Assembly: GCF_022815605.1 (NCBI RefSeq)
Contig: NZ_JALGRP010000002.1
Span: 124,001 to 188,000 of the forward strand
Direction of reading: 5' to 3'
DNA length: 64,000 bases
Origin: Microbacterium sp. VKM Ac-2923
GTDB lineage: Bacteria > Actinomycetota > Actinomycetes > Actinomycetales > Microbacteriaceae
Position 1 is the first letter of the stretch; each line of letters opens with the position of its first letter. The translations under genes were made by a program, and so were the position numbers. Of this stretch, positions 32,097 through 42,364 are shown piece by piece. The notes below the pieces were generated by a model that did not search any database, had not been told where the DNA came from, and saw only the letters and a program-made list of their open reading frames with translations.

Positions 32097-34549
32097 TCGA
32101 GCCCCTCCACGTCGCCCAGTCCACCCGACAATTCGCGGAAGCGCTCCTCGAGCGTGCCCTCACCGCGGACGTCGTCGACGGTGCCCTCGGCCAACACCTG
32201 ACCGGCCACGATGACCGCGACCCGCGAACAGACCCTCTCGACCAGTTCCATGCCGTGGCTGGAGAGGATCACCGTGCCGCCGTGATCCACGTACGTGCGG
32301 AGGATGTCGAGGATGACTCCGCTCGAGACGGGGTCCACGGCCTCGAACGGCTCGTCGAGCACGAGCAGCCGGGGCGAGTGGATCATCGCTCCCGCGAGCA
32401 TGACCTTCTTCGTCATTCCGGCCGAGTAATCCGACACCGGCCGCGCGAGCGCCTCGACGAGGTCGAACGCGCGGGCCAGGTCGGCCATGCGACTCTCTAC
32501 CAGGCCGCTCGGCAACCCGCGGAGTGCGCCGTAGTACGACAGCAGCTGACGGCCGGTCAGCCGGTCGAACGTGCGGAGACGATCGGGCAGGACGCCGATC
32601 AGCTTCTTCGCCTCGCGCGCCCGCTTCTTGGCATCGACACCGTTGATGGTCACCTCGCCGGCGTCGGCGCGCAGCAGTCCGGCGATGATCGACAGGGTGG
32701 TGGTTTTACCGGCTCCGTTGGGGCCGACCAAGCCGTAGAAGGAGCCCGCGGGTACGGTCAGATCGATCGCATCCACCGCGCGCAGCTCGCCGAACGTCTT
32801 GGTGATGTGGCGGAGGGTGAGGGCCGGGGTCGCCGTCTCGACGCGGGGGTCACCGGTCGTCTGAGGGTCGGCGGGGTCCGCGACCGCGATCGCGTCACCG
32901 TCCGTCTCGATCGCGGCGGCGTCGTCGGGGGTCGGCACGGCCTCGGGCGTGTTGGGCGTGTCGACGGGCGCGACGATGACGGAAGTCGAGGTGGGGGCGG
33001 CGTCATCGAGCGCGTCTGCTCCCGAGGGCGTCGGTTCGACCACGGGGTCGGGCGTCTCCGCGGCGTCGAGCGAAGTCGCGTCGGAGAGAGGTTCGTCGCT
33101 CCCCGGGTCGAGCGTCTCGTCGTGGAGCGCGGTGGCCTCCGAGGGCGTCGTGTCGCGGACGGGGTCGATCGTCGCGGCAGCGTCCAGCGAAGTCGCCTCG
33201 GAGAGCGTTGTTTCGCCGCCAGGGGTGACCGTCGCGGCGGCGTCGAGCGAGGTCGCCTCAGACGGTGTCTCGTCGACCCCGGGGACGAGCGTCACTGCCG
33301 GGGGGAGAGCCTCGGCCGCCTCGTCGGTGCGCACGTCCGGCGGAGTGGGGTCCTCGGAGGAAGTGATGCCCACCGGCTCACGCTCACCCGTCTCGTCACG
33401 GGTCACGGCGGCGGCGGTCGCGTCGGCGACCTGGTCGTCGGACGCCGACATCGGATCGACGTCACCGTCGCTCGTCCCCAGCGGGGTGTCGATGACGACC
33501 TCGGGCTCGGATGCCGACAGGGCGAAGGAATCCCCCGCGTGCGCGTGGTCGGCGGCCCGCGAATCGAGGGGCGGGACTCCGGCTCTGTCCAAGGCGGTCG
33601 CCTGCTCCTCGACGGCGATGTCCGCCGGTGTCGGGTCGTCGGTGTGGGCGACATCGGCCGACAGCGACTCGATGCCATCGAATTGGTCGGCGCCGTCGGT
33701 GGACGTCGAGGGGGCCGGTACCTGGTCGATCGGTTCGAGCACAGGAAGAGGGGGACGCGGCGGGATGATGAGGTCGTCGAACACGACCGGCGACCCGGCG
33801 ACGGCGGCAGACCCCGCGTCTGCGGACGCCGACGGGGCCACGGGGTCCGCAGGCGCCGACGACTCGGGATCCGATGGGAGCGCAGGCCCCCCGGCCGTAC
33901 CGTCGGCCACCGGGACGGAGGCGTCGGGCGACGCGGACAGCGGAGCGAGTGGTTCCATCGCCGCCAGGTTCTGCCCGGTCTCCGACACGGCCGGCGTCAC
34001 GACGGAGGCCGTCTCCACCGCGGGCGCCTCCACCGCGGGCGCCTCCACCGCGGGCGCCTCCACCGCGGGCGCATCCACAGCGGGCGTTTCCACCGAGGCC
34101 TTCTCCACCGAGGACGCGTCGACCGACGGCGTCTCGGCGGGCTGAGACGTGATCTCCGCTTCCTGCGTCCCGCCCGTCGCCACGGCTTTCGCCGCCGCGG
34201 TCTTCGAGGCGGCAGAGCCGCGCGGGCTGGCCGGCTTCTTCGCGGCGGGGCGCGCGGTCGTCGGCCCCTTGGCCGCGGGCGTGCGCGCTGCCGCACCCGA
34301 CGTGCCCCGCGCCGCCGTCGTGCGCGGAGCTCGGGGCGTGCGCGGCTTGGGAGCCGGCTTCGGCGAAGCGGCACCCGTCGACTCGGACGCCGCGTCGCTC
34401 GGCGAGCCGGCGGCCGGACGCTTCGCCGCAGCACTGCGCGGCGCACGAGGCTTCGACGACGTGGGAGGGCCCGTGGGTTCGACGCTCGCCGCGGCGCCCT
34501 CGGTGTCAGAGGGGGACGAATCTCGGGGTTCCGGCAGCGACGCTGTCAT
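32072..34549 (-). CDS. ABC transporter ATPase with very long low-complexity N-terminus
   Basis: Of 825 residues only the last 249 (from about 577) form an ABC domain: Walker A GPNGAGKT at 609-616, signature-like SAGMTKK, Walker B RLLVLDEP at 727-734, and switch SSHGMELVE. The first 576 residues are probably disordered. Residues 1-125 are Lys/Pro/Ala-rich, about 135-180 hold VEAPA repeats, and about 420-500 hold repeats of SEATSLDAA type, with an acidic overall charge. Typical ATPases of this group are about 240-310 residues. The frame is continuous and the start follows TAGTTT by exactly 6 nt, so the extension is real. The partner is the downstream permease. Confidence 0.88.
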   Translation of the reverse strand: MTASLPEPRDSSPSDTEGAAASVEPTGPPTSSKPRAPRSAAAKRPAAGSPSDAASESTGAASPKPAPKPRTPRAPRTTAARGTSGAAARTPAAKGPTTARPAAKKPASPRGSAASKTAAAKAVATGGTQEAEITSQPAETPSVDASSVEKASVETPAVDAPAVEAPAVEAPAVEAPAVETASVVTPAVSETGQNLAAMEPLAPLSASPDASVPVADGTAGGPALPSDPESSAPADPVAPSASADAGSAAVAGSPVVFDDLIIPPRPPLPVLEPIDQVPAPSTSTDGADQFDGIESLSADVAHTDDPTPADIAVEEQATALDRAGVPPLDSRAADHAHAGDSFALSASEPEVVIDTPLGTSDGDVDPMSASDDQVADATAAAVTRDETGEREPVGITSSEDPTPPDVRTDEAAEALPPAVTLVPGVDETPSEATSLDAAATVTPGGETTLSEATSLDAAATIDPVRDTTPSEATALHDETLDPGSDEPLSDATSLDAAETPDPVVEPTPSGADALDDAAPTSTSVIVAPVDTPNTPEAVPTPDDAAAIETDGDAIAVADPADPQTTGDPRVETATPALTLRHITKTFGELRAVDAIDLTVPAGSFYGLVGPNGAGKTTTLSIIAGLLRADAGEVTINGVDAKKRAREAKKLIGVLPDRLRTFDRLTGRQLLSYYGALRGLPSGLVESRMADLARAFDLVEALARPVSDYSAGMTKKVMLAGAMIHSPRLLVLDEPFEAVDPVSSGVILDILRTYVDHGGTVILSSHGMELVERVCSRVAVIVAGQVLAEGTVDDVRGEGTLEERFRELSGGLGDVEGLEWLHTFSG
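34021..34110. repeat. 15-bp tandem repeat inside the ABC ATPase gene
   Basis: Three identical 15-base units (34021-34065) and three degenerate ones (to 34110) encode the VEAPA and VETPA-like repeats. Units are a multiple of three, so copy-number change would keep the frame. Confidence 0.85.
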
Positions 34550-34698
34550 CGCACCAAACTACCAACCCCCTCCGACACCGCCCGCCTCTTGCCGTCGCTC
34601 GCCCCGCATGCCTCGAGCGGTTGACAGCACGACCGCGTGCTCACGGAACCGCCGTCAAGTCTCGGCCCGCGTCAAGGCGTCCGGGAGAGGATGAGTCC

Positions 34699-35655
34699 AT
34701 GGCTGAGAAGGTGCACCGCATACACTCGCTCCCCCAGGACGCCCCCTGGACGGGCGGGCTCCCCCCTGCGGGGTCGGACGAGCACCCCCGGACGATCCGC
34801 ATGCTCGACCGCGTACTGTCGGTGCAGCGCCCGGTCGTGCTCGCGCACCTGCGCAGCATCCGTCTGCGGCATCCGGATGCCACGGTGGACGAGATCCTGA
34901 AGATCCTCGAGCGCCGCTACCTGGCCGCCGTCACGACGGGGGGAGCCGCGGTCGGCGCCACTGCCGTCGTGCCCGGCATCGGCACCGGCGTCACACTCGC
35001 CCTCAGCGGCGTCGAAACCGTCGGATTCCTCGAGGCGACCGCCCTGTACGCGCAGTCCGTCGCGGAAGTGCACGGAGTCGCCGTCGAAGACCCCGATCGT
35101 GGACGCGCCCTCGTTCTGGCGCTCATGCTGGGCAAGGAGGGGGTCGATCTGGTCTCGCAGCTCGCTGCGCAGGCGGCCGGTCGCGGCACCACCCGCGCCG
35201 GCTACTGGGGAGAACTGGTCACCAAGACCCTCCCGCGGGCGGCCGTCGGCCCCCTCGTCGACCGGCTCAAAACCCTGTTCGTTCGGCAGTTCGCCACTCG
35301 AGGCGGAGTGTCGTGGCTCGGCAAGGCCCTCCCGTTCGGCGTCGGCGCCGTGGTCGGCGGCGCCGGCAACCACATCCTCGGCCGGCGCGTGCTGGTCAAC
35401 GCGCGGCGTGCGTTCGGCGCTCCCCCGCTCGCGCTGCCCCCGGACCTGGAGCCGCGCCCCGGCACCGCACGTCTCGAGCACAGCGCCGTCGGCGGGGTCC
35501 GCCGCGCGGGTTCGGCGATCGCCGACGCCGTCGGGTCCGCCGGACGTCGCACCGGCTCGGTGGCCCGCAAGGCGCTGCCCCGCCGGCATCGCCGCGACGA
35601 CGGCGGCGGGGTGCGGGAGACCGGCGCAGACGACGACTCCACTGCGGCATCCTGA
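34699..35655 (+). CDS. EcsC-like hypothetical protein
   Basis: A 318-residue protein with a Gly/Ala-rich central region that resembles EcsC-type proteins (AAVGATAVVPGIGTGVTLAL, GGVSWLGKALPFGVGAVVGG). These two segments could be amphipathic or membrane-associated helices with glycine-zipper spacing. The C-terminal 45 residues are basic then acidic and probably flexible. ATG 34699 is preceded by GAGAGG. No enzymatic motif is visible and the function is unknown. It is divergent from the ABC ATPase gene. Confidence 0.75.
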   Translation: MAEKVHRIHSLPQDAPWTGGLPPAGSDEHPRTIRMLDRVLSVQRPVVLAHLRSIRLRHPDATVDEILKILERRYLAAVTTGGAAVGATAVVPGIGTGVTLALSGVETVGFLEATALYAQSVAEVHGVAVEDPDRGRALVLALMLGKEGVDLVSQLAAQAAGRGTTRAGYWGELVTKTLPRAAVGPLVDRLKTLFVRQFATRGGVSWLGKALPFGVGAVVGGAGNHILGRRVLVNARRAFGAPPLALPPDLEPRPGTARLEHSAVGGVRRAGSAIADAVGSAGRRTGSVARKALPRRHRRDDGGGVRETGADDDSTAAS

Positions 35656-35725
35656 TCTCTCTCATCGACACGGCCCCGCGCGCAAGTCCCGCACGATCGA
35701 CGCGATGGCGCGTTAGCCTCACGGC

Positions 35726-37066
35726 ATGGGCGACCTTCTCGATCTCCTCGCAATCTGGATGCCGCGTCAGCGCTGGTACGGCACGAAAGGTCGCGACCCG
35801 CGGCTGAGCGTCGTGGCCGACTGGCCCCTCGACGACGACGCGCGCGTGCTCCTCGTGCGCGACGAGGCCGTGAGGCCCGCCATCGTCTACCAGGTGCCCG
35901 TCGTGCAGCGCGCGGAGGGCTCCGTGCCGCCCGGCAGCCTCATCGGCCCGACCGGCGACGCACGGGTGTGGGCGGATGCCACGACCGATGCCGGCTTCAC
36001 CGACCAGCTCTACGGGTGGGTCACCGCCGGCGGAGAGGTCGGAGCACCCGGGGACGGGTTCATCGGCTTCGCCCTCGCCACGGCGGAGGGCAGCGGTGCG
36101 CCACCGCGGGCGACCGCGAAGGTGCTGAGCGGAGAGCAGTCGAACACATCGGTGATCTTCCGCCCCGACGAGGGCGTCGACGGCGTGCCGATCATCTGCA
36201 AGTTGTTCCGACAGGTGAACCCCGGAATCAACCCCGACGTCGAGCTGCAGTCGGCCTTGGCTGCGGGCGGCGCGGAGTTCGTCCCCGCCGCCATCGGCGA
36301 GGTCCGCGGCTCGTGGATCACGCCAGAGGGAGTGCCGGTGAGCGGCTCGCTCGCCTTCGCGCAGGAGTTCTTCGAGGGTGTGGAGGATGCGTGGCGGGTC
36401 GCCCTGGATGCCGCTGCCGCCGGCGAGGACTTCGCCGCACGCGCCCACGCGCTCGGCGCGAGCATCGCCGGTATGCACGTCGCCCTCGCCGCACAGTTCC
36501 CCACCCGCGAGCCCGACGCCGCCGACCGTGACGCCGTGGTCGGCGCGTGGGACCGCCGACTCGCCATCGCCCTCGCCGAGGTTCCCTCCCTCGCCCCCTA
36601 CGCCGATCGCATCCGCGCGGTGTACGCCGCTGCCGCCCGCGCTCCCTGGCCCGCGCTGCAGCGCGTGCACGGCGATCTGCACCTCGGTCAGGTGCTGCAC
36701 ACCCCGTCGAACGGCTGGGTCCTGCTCGACTTCGAAGGAGAGCCCCTGCGCCCGATCGAAGAACGACTGCTGCCGGATGTGGCGGTTCGCGACGTGGCCG
36801 GCATGCTGCGGTCGTTCGACTACGTGTCCGGCGCGGTCGCCGACGACGACGGCGCCGCCGTGCGCGCCTGGGTCATCGCCGCGCAGCAGGCGTTCCTCGC
36901 GGGTTACGCCGAGATCGCGGGCCCCGCGCACGCGGGCGGCGGTCCGCTCCTGGCGGCGTTCGAGCTCGACAAGGCCGTGTACGAGGCGATCTACGAGACC
37001 CGCAACCGCCCCGATTGGGTCGGCATCCCGCTTTCCGCGATCGGCCGCCTCGCCCCGCTCGGCTGA
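35726..37066 (+). CDS. mak: Maltokinase-like phosphotransferase
   Basis: Maltokinase phosphorylates maltose to maltose-1-phosphate, which feeds GlgE-type alpha-glucan synthesis. The 446-residue protein has the N-cap signature MPRQRWYGTKGR, then a kinase fold with the Brenner motif HGDLHLGQVL and the metal motif LLDFEGEP, and ends in AVYEAIYETRNRPDW. This matches Mak/Pep2 (about 455 residues). TAGCCT precedes ATG by exactly 6 nt. The usual neighbours treS, glgE and glgB are not in the window. Confidence 0.88.
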   Translation: MGDLLDLLAIWMPRQRWYGTKGRDPRLSVVADWPLDDDARVLLVRDEAVRPAIVYQVPVVQRAEGSVPPGSLIGPTGDARVWADATTDAGFTDQLYGWVTAGGEVGAPGDGFIGFALATAEGSGAPPRATAKVLSGEQSNTSVIFRPDEGVDGVPIICKLFRQVNPGINPDVELQSALAAGGAEFVPAAIGEVRGSWITPEGVPVSGSLAFAQEFFEGVEDAWRVALDAAAAGEDFAARAHALGASIAGMHVALAAQFPTREPDAADRDAVVGAWDRRLAIALAEVPSLAPYADRIRAVYAAAARAPWPALQRVHGDLHLGQVLHTPSNGWVLLDFEGEPLRPIEERLLPDVAVRDVAGMLRSFDYVSGAVADDDGAAVRAWVIAAQQAFLAGYAEIAGPAHAGGGPLLAAFELDKAVYEAIYETRNRPDWVGIPLSAIGRLAPLG

Positions 37067-37101
37067 CCCGCCGTTCCCGATCCGCGGGTCCACGGCATCC
37101 C

Positions 37102-37356
37102 GACACAACCTCAGCGATTCGCGCGAGGTCAGCCCCCTGAGACCTGAGGCGACTGAGACCGCGCAGATCACGGAGCATGCGCACACCCACACGACACAAC
37201 CTCAGCGATCCGCGCGAGGTCAGTCCGCGGAGCCCCGGCACGACTGAGGTCGCGGAGGATCCGCACACCCACACGACACAACCTCAGCCATCCGAGCAAA
37301 GTCAGTCCACAGAGCCCCGGCACGACTGAGGTCGCGGAGGATGCGCACACCCCCCA
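37102..37356. repeat. Tandem array of three 82-91 bp units
   Basis: Units start at 37102, 37193 and 37275, each with GACACAACCTCAG. Units 2 and 3 are the more alike and share GACTGAGGTCGCGGAGGAT. Within a unit ACCTCAG pairs with CTGAGGT (37199-37205 with 37244-37250). The unit head and the GAGGTCGCGGAG core resemble the palindromic elements at 15929 and 28043. Convergent mak and htrA flank it, and the 351 bases between them contain no gene. Confidence 0.88.
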
Positions 37357-37359
37357 CGA

Positions 37360-37402
37360 ACACGACGCCACCCCGCGAACCTGCCGCGGGGTGGCGTCGT
37401 GT
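37360..37402. terminator. Bidirectional terminator between mak and htrA
   Basis: A perfect 18-bp stem (37360-37377 with 37385-37402) and a 7-base loop stand 16 bases beyond the htrA stop. It would end htrA on the minus strand and any mak read-through on the plus strand. Confidence 0.8.
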
Positions 37403-37417
37403 CAATGAGCGCGGGGA

Positions 37418-38935
<1,518 letters not shown>

Positions 38936-39083
38936 GGGATGCTCCTTCTTCCAGGCGCTTCTACGATGACCACGGATGCTGTGGGCCACCTATGACAGGA
39001 GTGAGCCGCCTCTATGGGTCTAGCAGCAACGCGCCCCGAAGCATTCCCCCTTGCCAGCGCGATGCGTGCGGCATGCTGGATCC

Positions 39084-40289
39084 ATGCACCAGCTTCCCGG
39101 CGCCTGGCAGCGCACGGCCCGCGGCGCGGGCCTGCTCGCCCCCGACGGCTCCTCGGTCCCCACGATCTTCGCCGAGATGAGCGCGCTCGCCGCCTCCACC
39201 GGCGCCGTCAACCTGGGTCAGGGATTCCCCGACGAAGACGGACCCGAGCCCGTTCTCGAGGCAGCACGGGATGCCATCGCCCGCGGCGTCAACCAGTACG
39301 CACCCGGACGTGGCTTCCCCGACCTGCTGTCGGCCGTCGCCGAGCATCAGCGACGCTTCTACGGGATCGAGCTCGACCCCCAGCGCGAGGTCCTGATCAC
39401 GGTCGGGGCGACCGAGGCTCTCGCGGCCACCCTGTTGGCGCTGATCGACTCCCCCGACGACGAGGTCGTCGTCTTCGAGCCCTACTACGACTCGTATGCG
39501 GCGTGCGTGGCGCTGTCGGGCGCGAAGCTCGTGCCGGTCCCCCTGCGGTGGCCCGACTTCCAACCCGACCTCGAGCAGCTGGCATCCGCGGTCACCGCTC
39601 GCACCCGGGTGATCCTCGTCAACGATCCGCACAACCCCACCGGCACCGTCTTCACGCGAGAGGTGCTCGATGAGGTCGTCCGCCTCGCTCACCTTCATGA
39701 CGCGATCATCGTCACCGACGAGGTGTACGAACACCTCGTCTTCGATGGACCGCACGTGCCGATCGCCACCCTGCCCGACGCCGCTGAGCGCACGCTCTCG
39801 ATCTCGTCGGCGGGGAAGACCTTCTCGCTCACCGGGTGGAAGACCGGGTGGGTCACAGGCCCTGCCGAGCTGGTGACGGCGGTGCTCGCCGTCAAGCAGT
39901 TCCTCACGTATGTGGGGGGTTCGCCCTTTCAGCCGGCGATCGCCGTGGGGTTGCGCCTGCCCGACGCGTTCTTCGCCTCGGTCGCCTCCGAGATGGCCGA
40001 GAAGGCCCAGCTGCTCGGCACCGGACTGCGCGCCGCCGGATTCGAGGTGTCGACCCCCGGCGGGTCGTACTTCACGGTGGTGGATGCCGCCCCGCTCGGC
40101 GCCACCGACGCCGACGCGTTCTGCCGCGAGCTGCCCGCCCGCGCCGGGGTCGTCGGCATCCCGCTCACCGCCTTCGTCTCACCCGCTCACCGCGCCCGAT
40201 ACGCCACGCTCGTGCGCTTCGCCGCGTGCAAGCGTGTCGAGGTGCTCGCCGATGCGTCGGAGCGGCTGGCCGGGATGAGGGTGGGCTGA
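39084..40289 (+). CDS. PLP-dependent aminotransferase (class I/II)
   Basis: A 401-residue fold-type I aminotransferase. It shows NLGQGFPDEDGP, NQYAPGRGFPDL, the PLP contacts VNDPHNPTGTVF and VTDEVYEHLVFD, and the Schiff-base Lys in SSAGKTFSLTGWKTGW. The sequence resembles the methionine/kynurenine aminotransferase group and actinobacterial DapC-like enzymes; substrate is not certain. CATGCT precedes the ATG by 6 nt, a weak leaderless-type signal. Bases 40290-40487 contain a TAATTT (40428) that may be a promoter for the next gene. Confidence 0.9.
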   Translation: MHQLPGAWQRTARGAGLLAPDGSSVPTIFAEMSALAASTGAVNLGQGFPDEDGPEPVLEAARDAIARGVNQYAPGRGFPDLLSAVAEHQRRFYGIELDPQREVLITVGATEALAATLLALIDSPDDEVVVFEPYYDSYAACVALSGAKLVPVPLRWPDFQPDLEQLASAVTARTRVILVNDPHNPTGTVFTREVLDEVVRLAHLHDAIIVTDEVYEHLVFDGPHVPIATLPDAAERTLSISSAGKTFSLTGWKTGWVTGPAELVTAVLAVKQFLTYVGGSPFQPAIAVGLRLPDAFFASVASEMAEKAQLLGTGLRAAGFEVSTPGGSYFTVVDAAPLGATDADAFCRELPARAGVVGIPLTAFVSPAHRARYATLVRFAACKRVEVLADASERLAGMRVG

Positions 40290-40487
40290 GGCGGCTCCCC
40301 CTCCGAGCGAAAGTCGACCTGCTGGTCATCGCCGAGGCGGGAGCCAGGATATCGACGACGATCCGTCCGTCGCGACGTCGGCCCTGACCCCACCGACGCA
40401 AAGGTGCGGGCCGAAATGCCCGCGTGGTAATTTGAGCCTGGATCCCCCGAATCCGCCCCGGCCGCAAGGCCGTTGACCGATAGGGAA

Positions 40488-40718
40488 ATGATGTCTCGCC
40501 GACGCACGCACCCCGACGTTCGTTCTGCCCGCATTCTTGAGCTGTACGGGAAGGACCTCCGCTGGATCGATGCCGATCAGGGGCTCCGCCTGGATCCCGA
40601 CACAGCTGCACGCCTTCACGATGAGGGCTTCACGATGGCGACGGTGCGCATCGGCCTGTGGCGGACGAAGCGCGTCTCGCTCATCCGATGGGCCCAGCGG
40701 GAATCTGCCGCACCCTGA
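40488..40718 (+). CDS. Small basic hypothetical protein
   Basis: A 76-residue protein starting MMSRRRTHPDVRSARILELY. It is Arg-rich and helix-prone with Trp residues (DLRWIDADQG, IGLWRTKR), and could bind nucleic acid. Two adjacent ATGs (40488, 40491) follow TAGGGAA. I do not recognise a family, and the call rests on codon pattern and the start context only. Confidence 0.5.
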   Translation: MMSRRRTHPDVRSARILELYGKDLRWIDADQGLRLDPDTAARLHDEGFTMATVRIGLWRTKRVSLIRWAQRESAAP

Positions 40719-40804
40719 CATCGCCGTGCACGGGCACGCCTCGACAGACGGTGCTGACCCGGATCGGGGCCGCCCCGCTCCGCTCGGGGCCATTCCCCCG
40801 CGCC

Positions 40805-41611
40805 TCAGCGCGGAGTGACGCGGAAACGCCGCAGCTCGAGGGCCGGGTTCACGCGACGGACGCGCGCGATGGCATCCGGATCGATATGGGCGACGGCGAC
40901 GTCGGTCCCCGTCCCCACCTGCGCGACCATCACACCCTGCGGGTCGACGATCATCGAGTGACCGACCCCCAGGGGCGGCGGGTGGTCGGCGGCCGCGACG
41001 AAGAAGGTGTTCTCGATCGCACGCGCGTGCAGGAGCGTCCGCCAGTGGTGCTCCTTCACCGGTCCGCGCACCCACTCGGCCGGCACGAGCGCCACATCGA
41101 CACCCGCGTCGGCGAGCGTGCGCGCGACCTCGGGGAAGCGGAGGTCGTAACAGGTCATCAGACCGAAGCGAAGGCCACCGGCGTCGAACGTCTGCGGTGG
41201 AGCGATCTCGCCCGGTTCCACCCAGTCGGACTCGCGTTGGCCGAAGGCGTCGTAGAGGTGCAGCTTGCGGTACGTCGCCCGGATGCCGTCGCCTCCGACG
41301 GCCACGACCGCGTTGCGGACCCGACGGCCGTCGTCGGCCTTCTCGAGCAGACCGGCCACGATCACGACGTCGAGCTCGCGGGCGAGGCCTGTCAGAGCGC
41401 GCACGAACGGGCCGTCGAGGTCTTCGGCGTTCTCGGCCAGCGTGTCGTCGAACGGATCGACGAAGTAGCTGGAGTACTCGGGGAACACCACCACGCGCGC
41501 ACCCCGCGCGACCGCGGTGCGCGCGGCATCCGTGATGTGGGCGAGGTTCGCCTCGCGCGCGGCCACCGGCGCGAACTGCGCCACGGCGACACCGACAGCG
41601 TGGTCGTTCAT
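40805..41611 (-). CDS. Carbon-nitrogen hydrolase (nitrilase superfamily)
   Basis: A 268-residue amidase-type enzyme. The catalytic triad is Glu in VVFPEYSS, Lys in YRKLHLYD and Cys in LMTCYDLRFPE, and WVRGPVKEHHWRTLLHARAIEN is typical. It resembles the deaminated-glutathione amidase/omega-amidase group that repairs or recycles amides made by side reactions. An aminotransferase gene lies 0.5 kb away, a pairing seen for omega-amidase pathways. Its ATG overlaps the stop of the upstream membrane protein gene, so they are coupled. Confidence 0.92.
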   Translation of the reverse strand: MNDHAVGVAVAQFAPVAAREANLAHITDAARTAVARGARVVVFPEYSSYFVDPFDDTLAENAEDLDGPFVRALTGLARELDVVIVAGLLEKADDGRRVRNAVVAVGGDGIRATYRKLHLYDAFGQRESDWVEPGEIAPPQTFDAGGLRFGLMTCYDLRFPEVARTLADAGVDVALVPAEWVRGPVKEHHWRTLLHARAIENTFFVAAADHPPPLGVGHSMIVDPQGVMVAQVGTGTDVAVAHIDPDAIARVRRVNPALELRRFRVTPR

Positions 41612-42105
41612 CGCGCTGCTCCTCCTCCCCGGCGCCTGACGGACATCGGCACCACGACCCACAGTACGAGGATGACCGCGCCCAGCACGACTCCGGCCGC
41701 GATCGCCGCGACGAGGCTCACCACCACGTCGAACACGAAGACCACGACACCCACCAGCAGGAGCGACACGAGCGCGAGCGCGGCGCGCAGGGCGTTGTGA
41801 CCGCTCCGGACGAGCGACGGCTTCACCTGCAGGTGGAACACCGCGCGGTGCAGCGCCACCGGCGCCAGGGCCACGACCGCGCTGAGCGCGGCGAGACAGA
41901 CAAGGACCAGGTAGAACACCCGCTGCGCCGGCTCGAGGTCGACGAAGGAGGCCTGGAACGCCAATGCGAGAAGGAAGCCGGTGAGGATCTGCGTACCGGT
42001 CTGAAGGACCCGGAGTTCTTGCAGAATCTCGTTCCAGTTGCGATCGGCACGCTGCGCCGGGCTCTCGGGGCGCCCGTCGTCGAGATCGTCGAAAGTATTG
42101 CTCAC
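41608..42105 (-). CDS. DUF6328-like membrane protein
   Basis: A 165-residue protein with a charged N-terminus (SNTFDDLDDGRPES) and four membrane helices. The NEILQELRVLQTGTQILTGF segment followed by QASFVDLEPAQRVFYLVLV is typical of DUF6328. Function is unknown. GTG 42105 was chosen because it sits just before the conserved part. Its stop overlaps the amidase start in ATGA. Confidence 0.85.
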   Translation of the reverse strand: MSNTFDDLDDGRPESPAQRADRNWNEILQELRVLQTGTQILTGFLLALAFQASFVDLEPAQRVFYLVLVCLAALSAVVALAPVALHRAVFHLQVKPSLVRSGHNALRAALALVSLLLVGVVVFVFDVVVSLVAAIAAGVVLGAVILVLWVVVPMSVRRRGGGAAR

Positions 42106-42147
42106 CGGGATATTCTCTCGCGACACTCCCGGGCGGGGTGCGCGGAT

Positions 42148-42176
42148 TTGCCATGTCACCCGACTCGGCGTAATGT
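42148..42176 (+). promoter_or_regulatory. Promoter of initiator tRNA-Met
   Basis: TTGCCA (42148-42153), 17-base spacer, TAATGT (42171-42176). This is the cleanest sigma-70-type promoter in the window. The expected start is about 42183, six bases before the mature tRNA. Confidence 0.8.
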
Positions 42177-42188
42177 TTTCTCTTGTGC

Positions 42189-42262
42189 CGCGGGGTGGAG
42201 CAGCTCGGTAGCTCGCTGGGCTCATAACCCAGAGGTCGCAGGTTCAAATCCTGTCCCCGCAA
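42189..42262 (+). tRNA. Initiator tRNA-Met (CAT)
   Basis: A 74-nt tRNA with anticodon CAT. Initiator hallmarks are the unpaired C1-A72 (C42189, A42261) at the acceptor end and three consecutive G-C pairs in the anticodon stem (GGG CTCATAA CCC). T-arm contains TTCAAAT. CCA is not encoded. Confidence 0.97.
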
Positions 42263-42265
42263 CAA

Positions 42266-42308
42266 GCAGAAGGCCCCGGATCTCACGATCCGGGGCCTTC
42301 TGCCTTTC
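42266..42308 (+). terminator. Terminator of tRNA-Met
   Basis: A perfect 17-bp stem (42266-42282 with 42287-42303) with tetraloop TCAC, then CTTTCC. A classic intrinsic terminator four bases after the tRNA. Confidence 0.9.
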
Positions 42309-42364
42309 CTCGACGTTCCTCCGGTTCCACGCGGGGGTGCGTGCGGAACCGGAGGAAGCCGTCG

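Noticed and set aside
32087..34624. An 845-codon plus-strand open frame opposite the ABC ATPase
   Set aside because: Its Arg/Gly repeats are the antisense of the low-complexity tail; no start signal or domain is present.
37102..37356. Possible CRISPR array or attachment-site cluster
   Set aside because: Units are contiguous and similar along their whole length, so there are no spacers; no integrase or tRNA is adjacent.
38936..38989. Upstream start for htrA
   Set aside because: ATG 38935 has AAGGAG at good spacing; the extra 18 residues would include this ribosome site.
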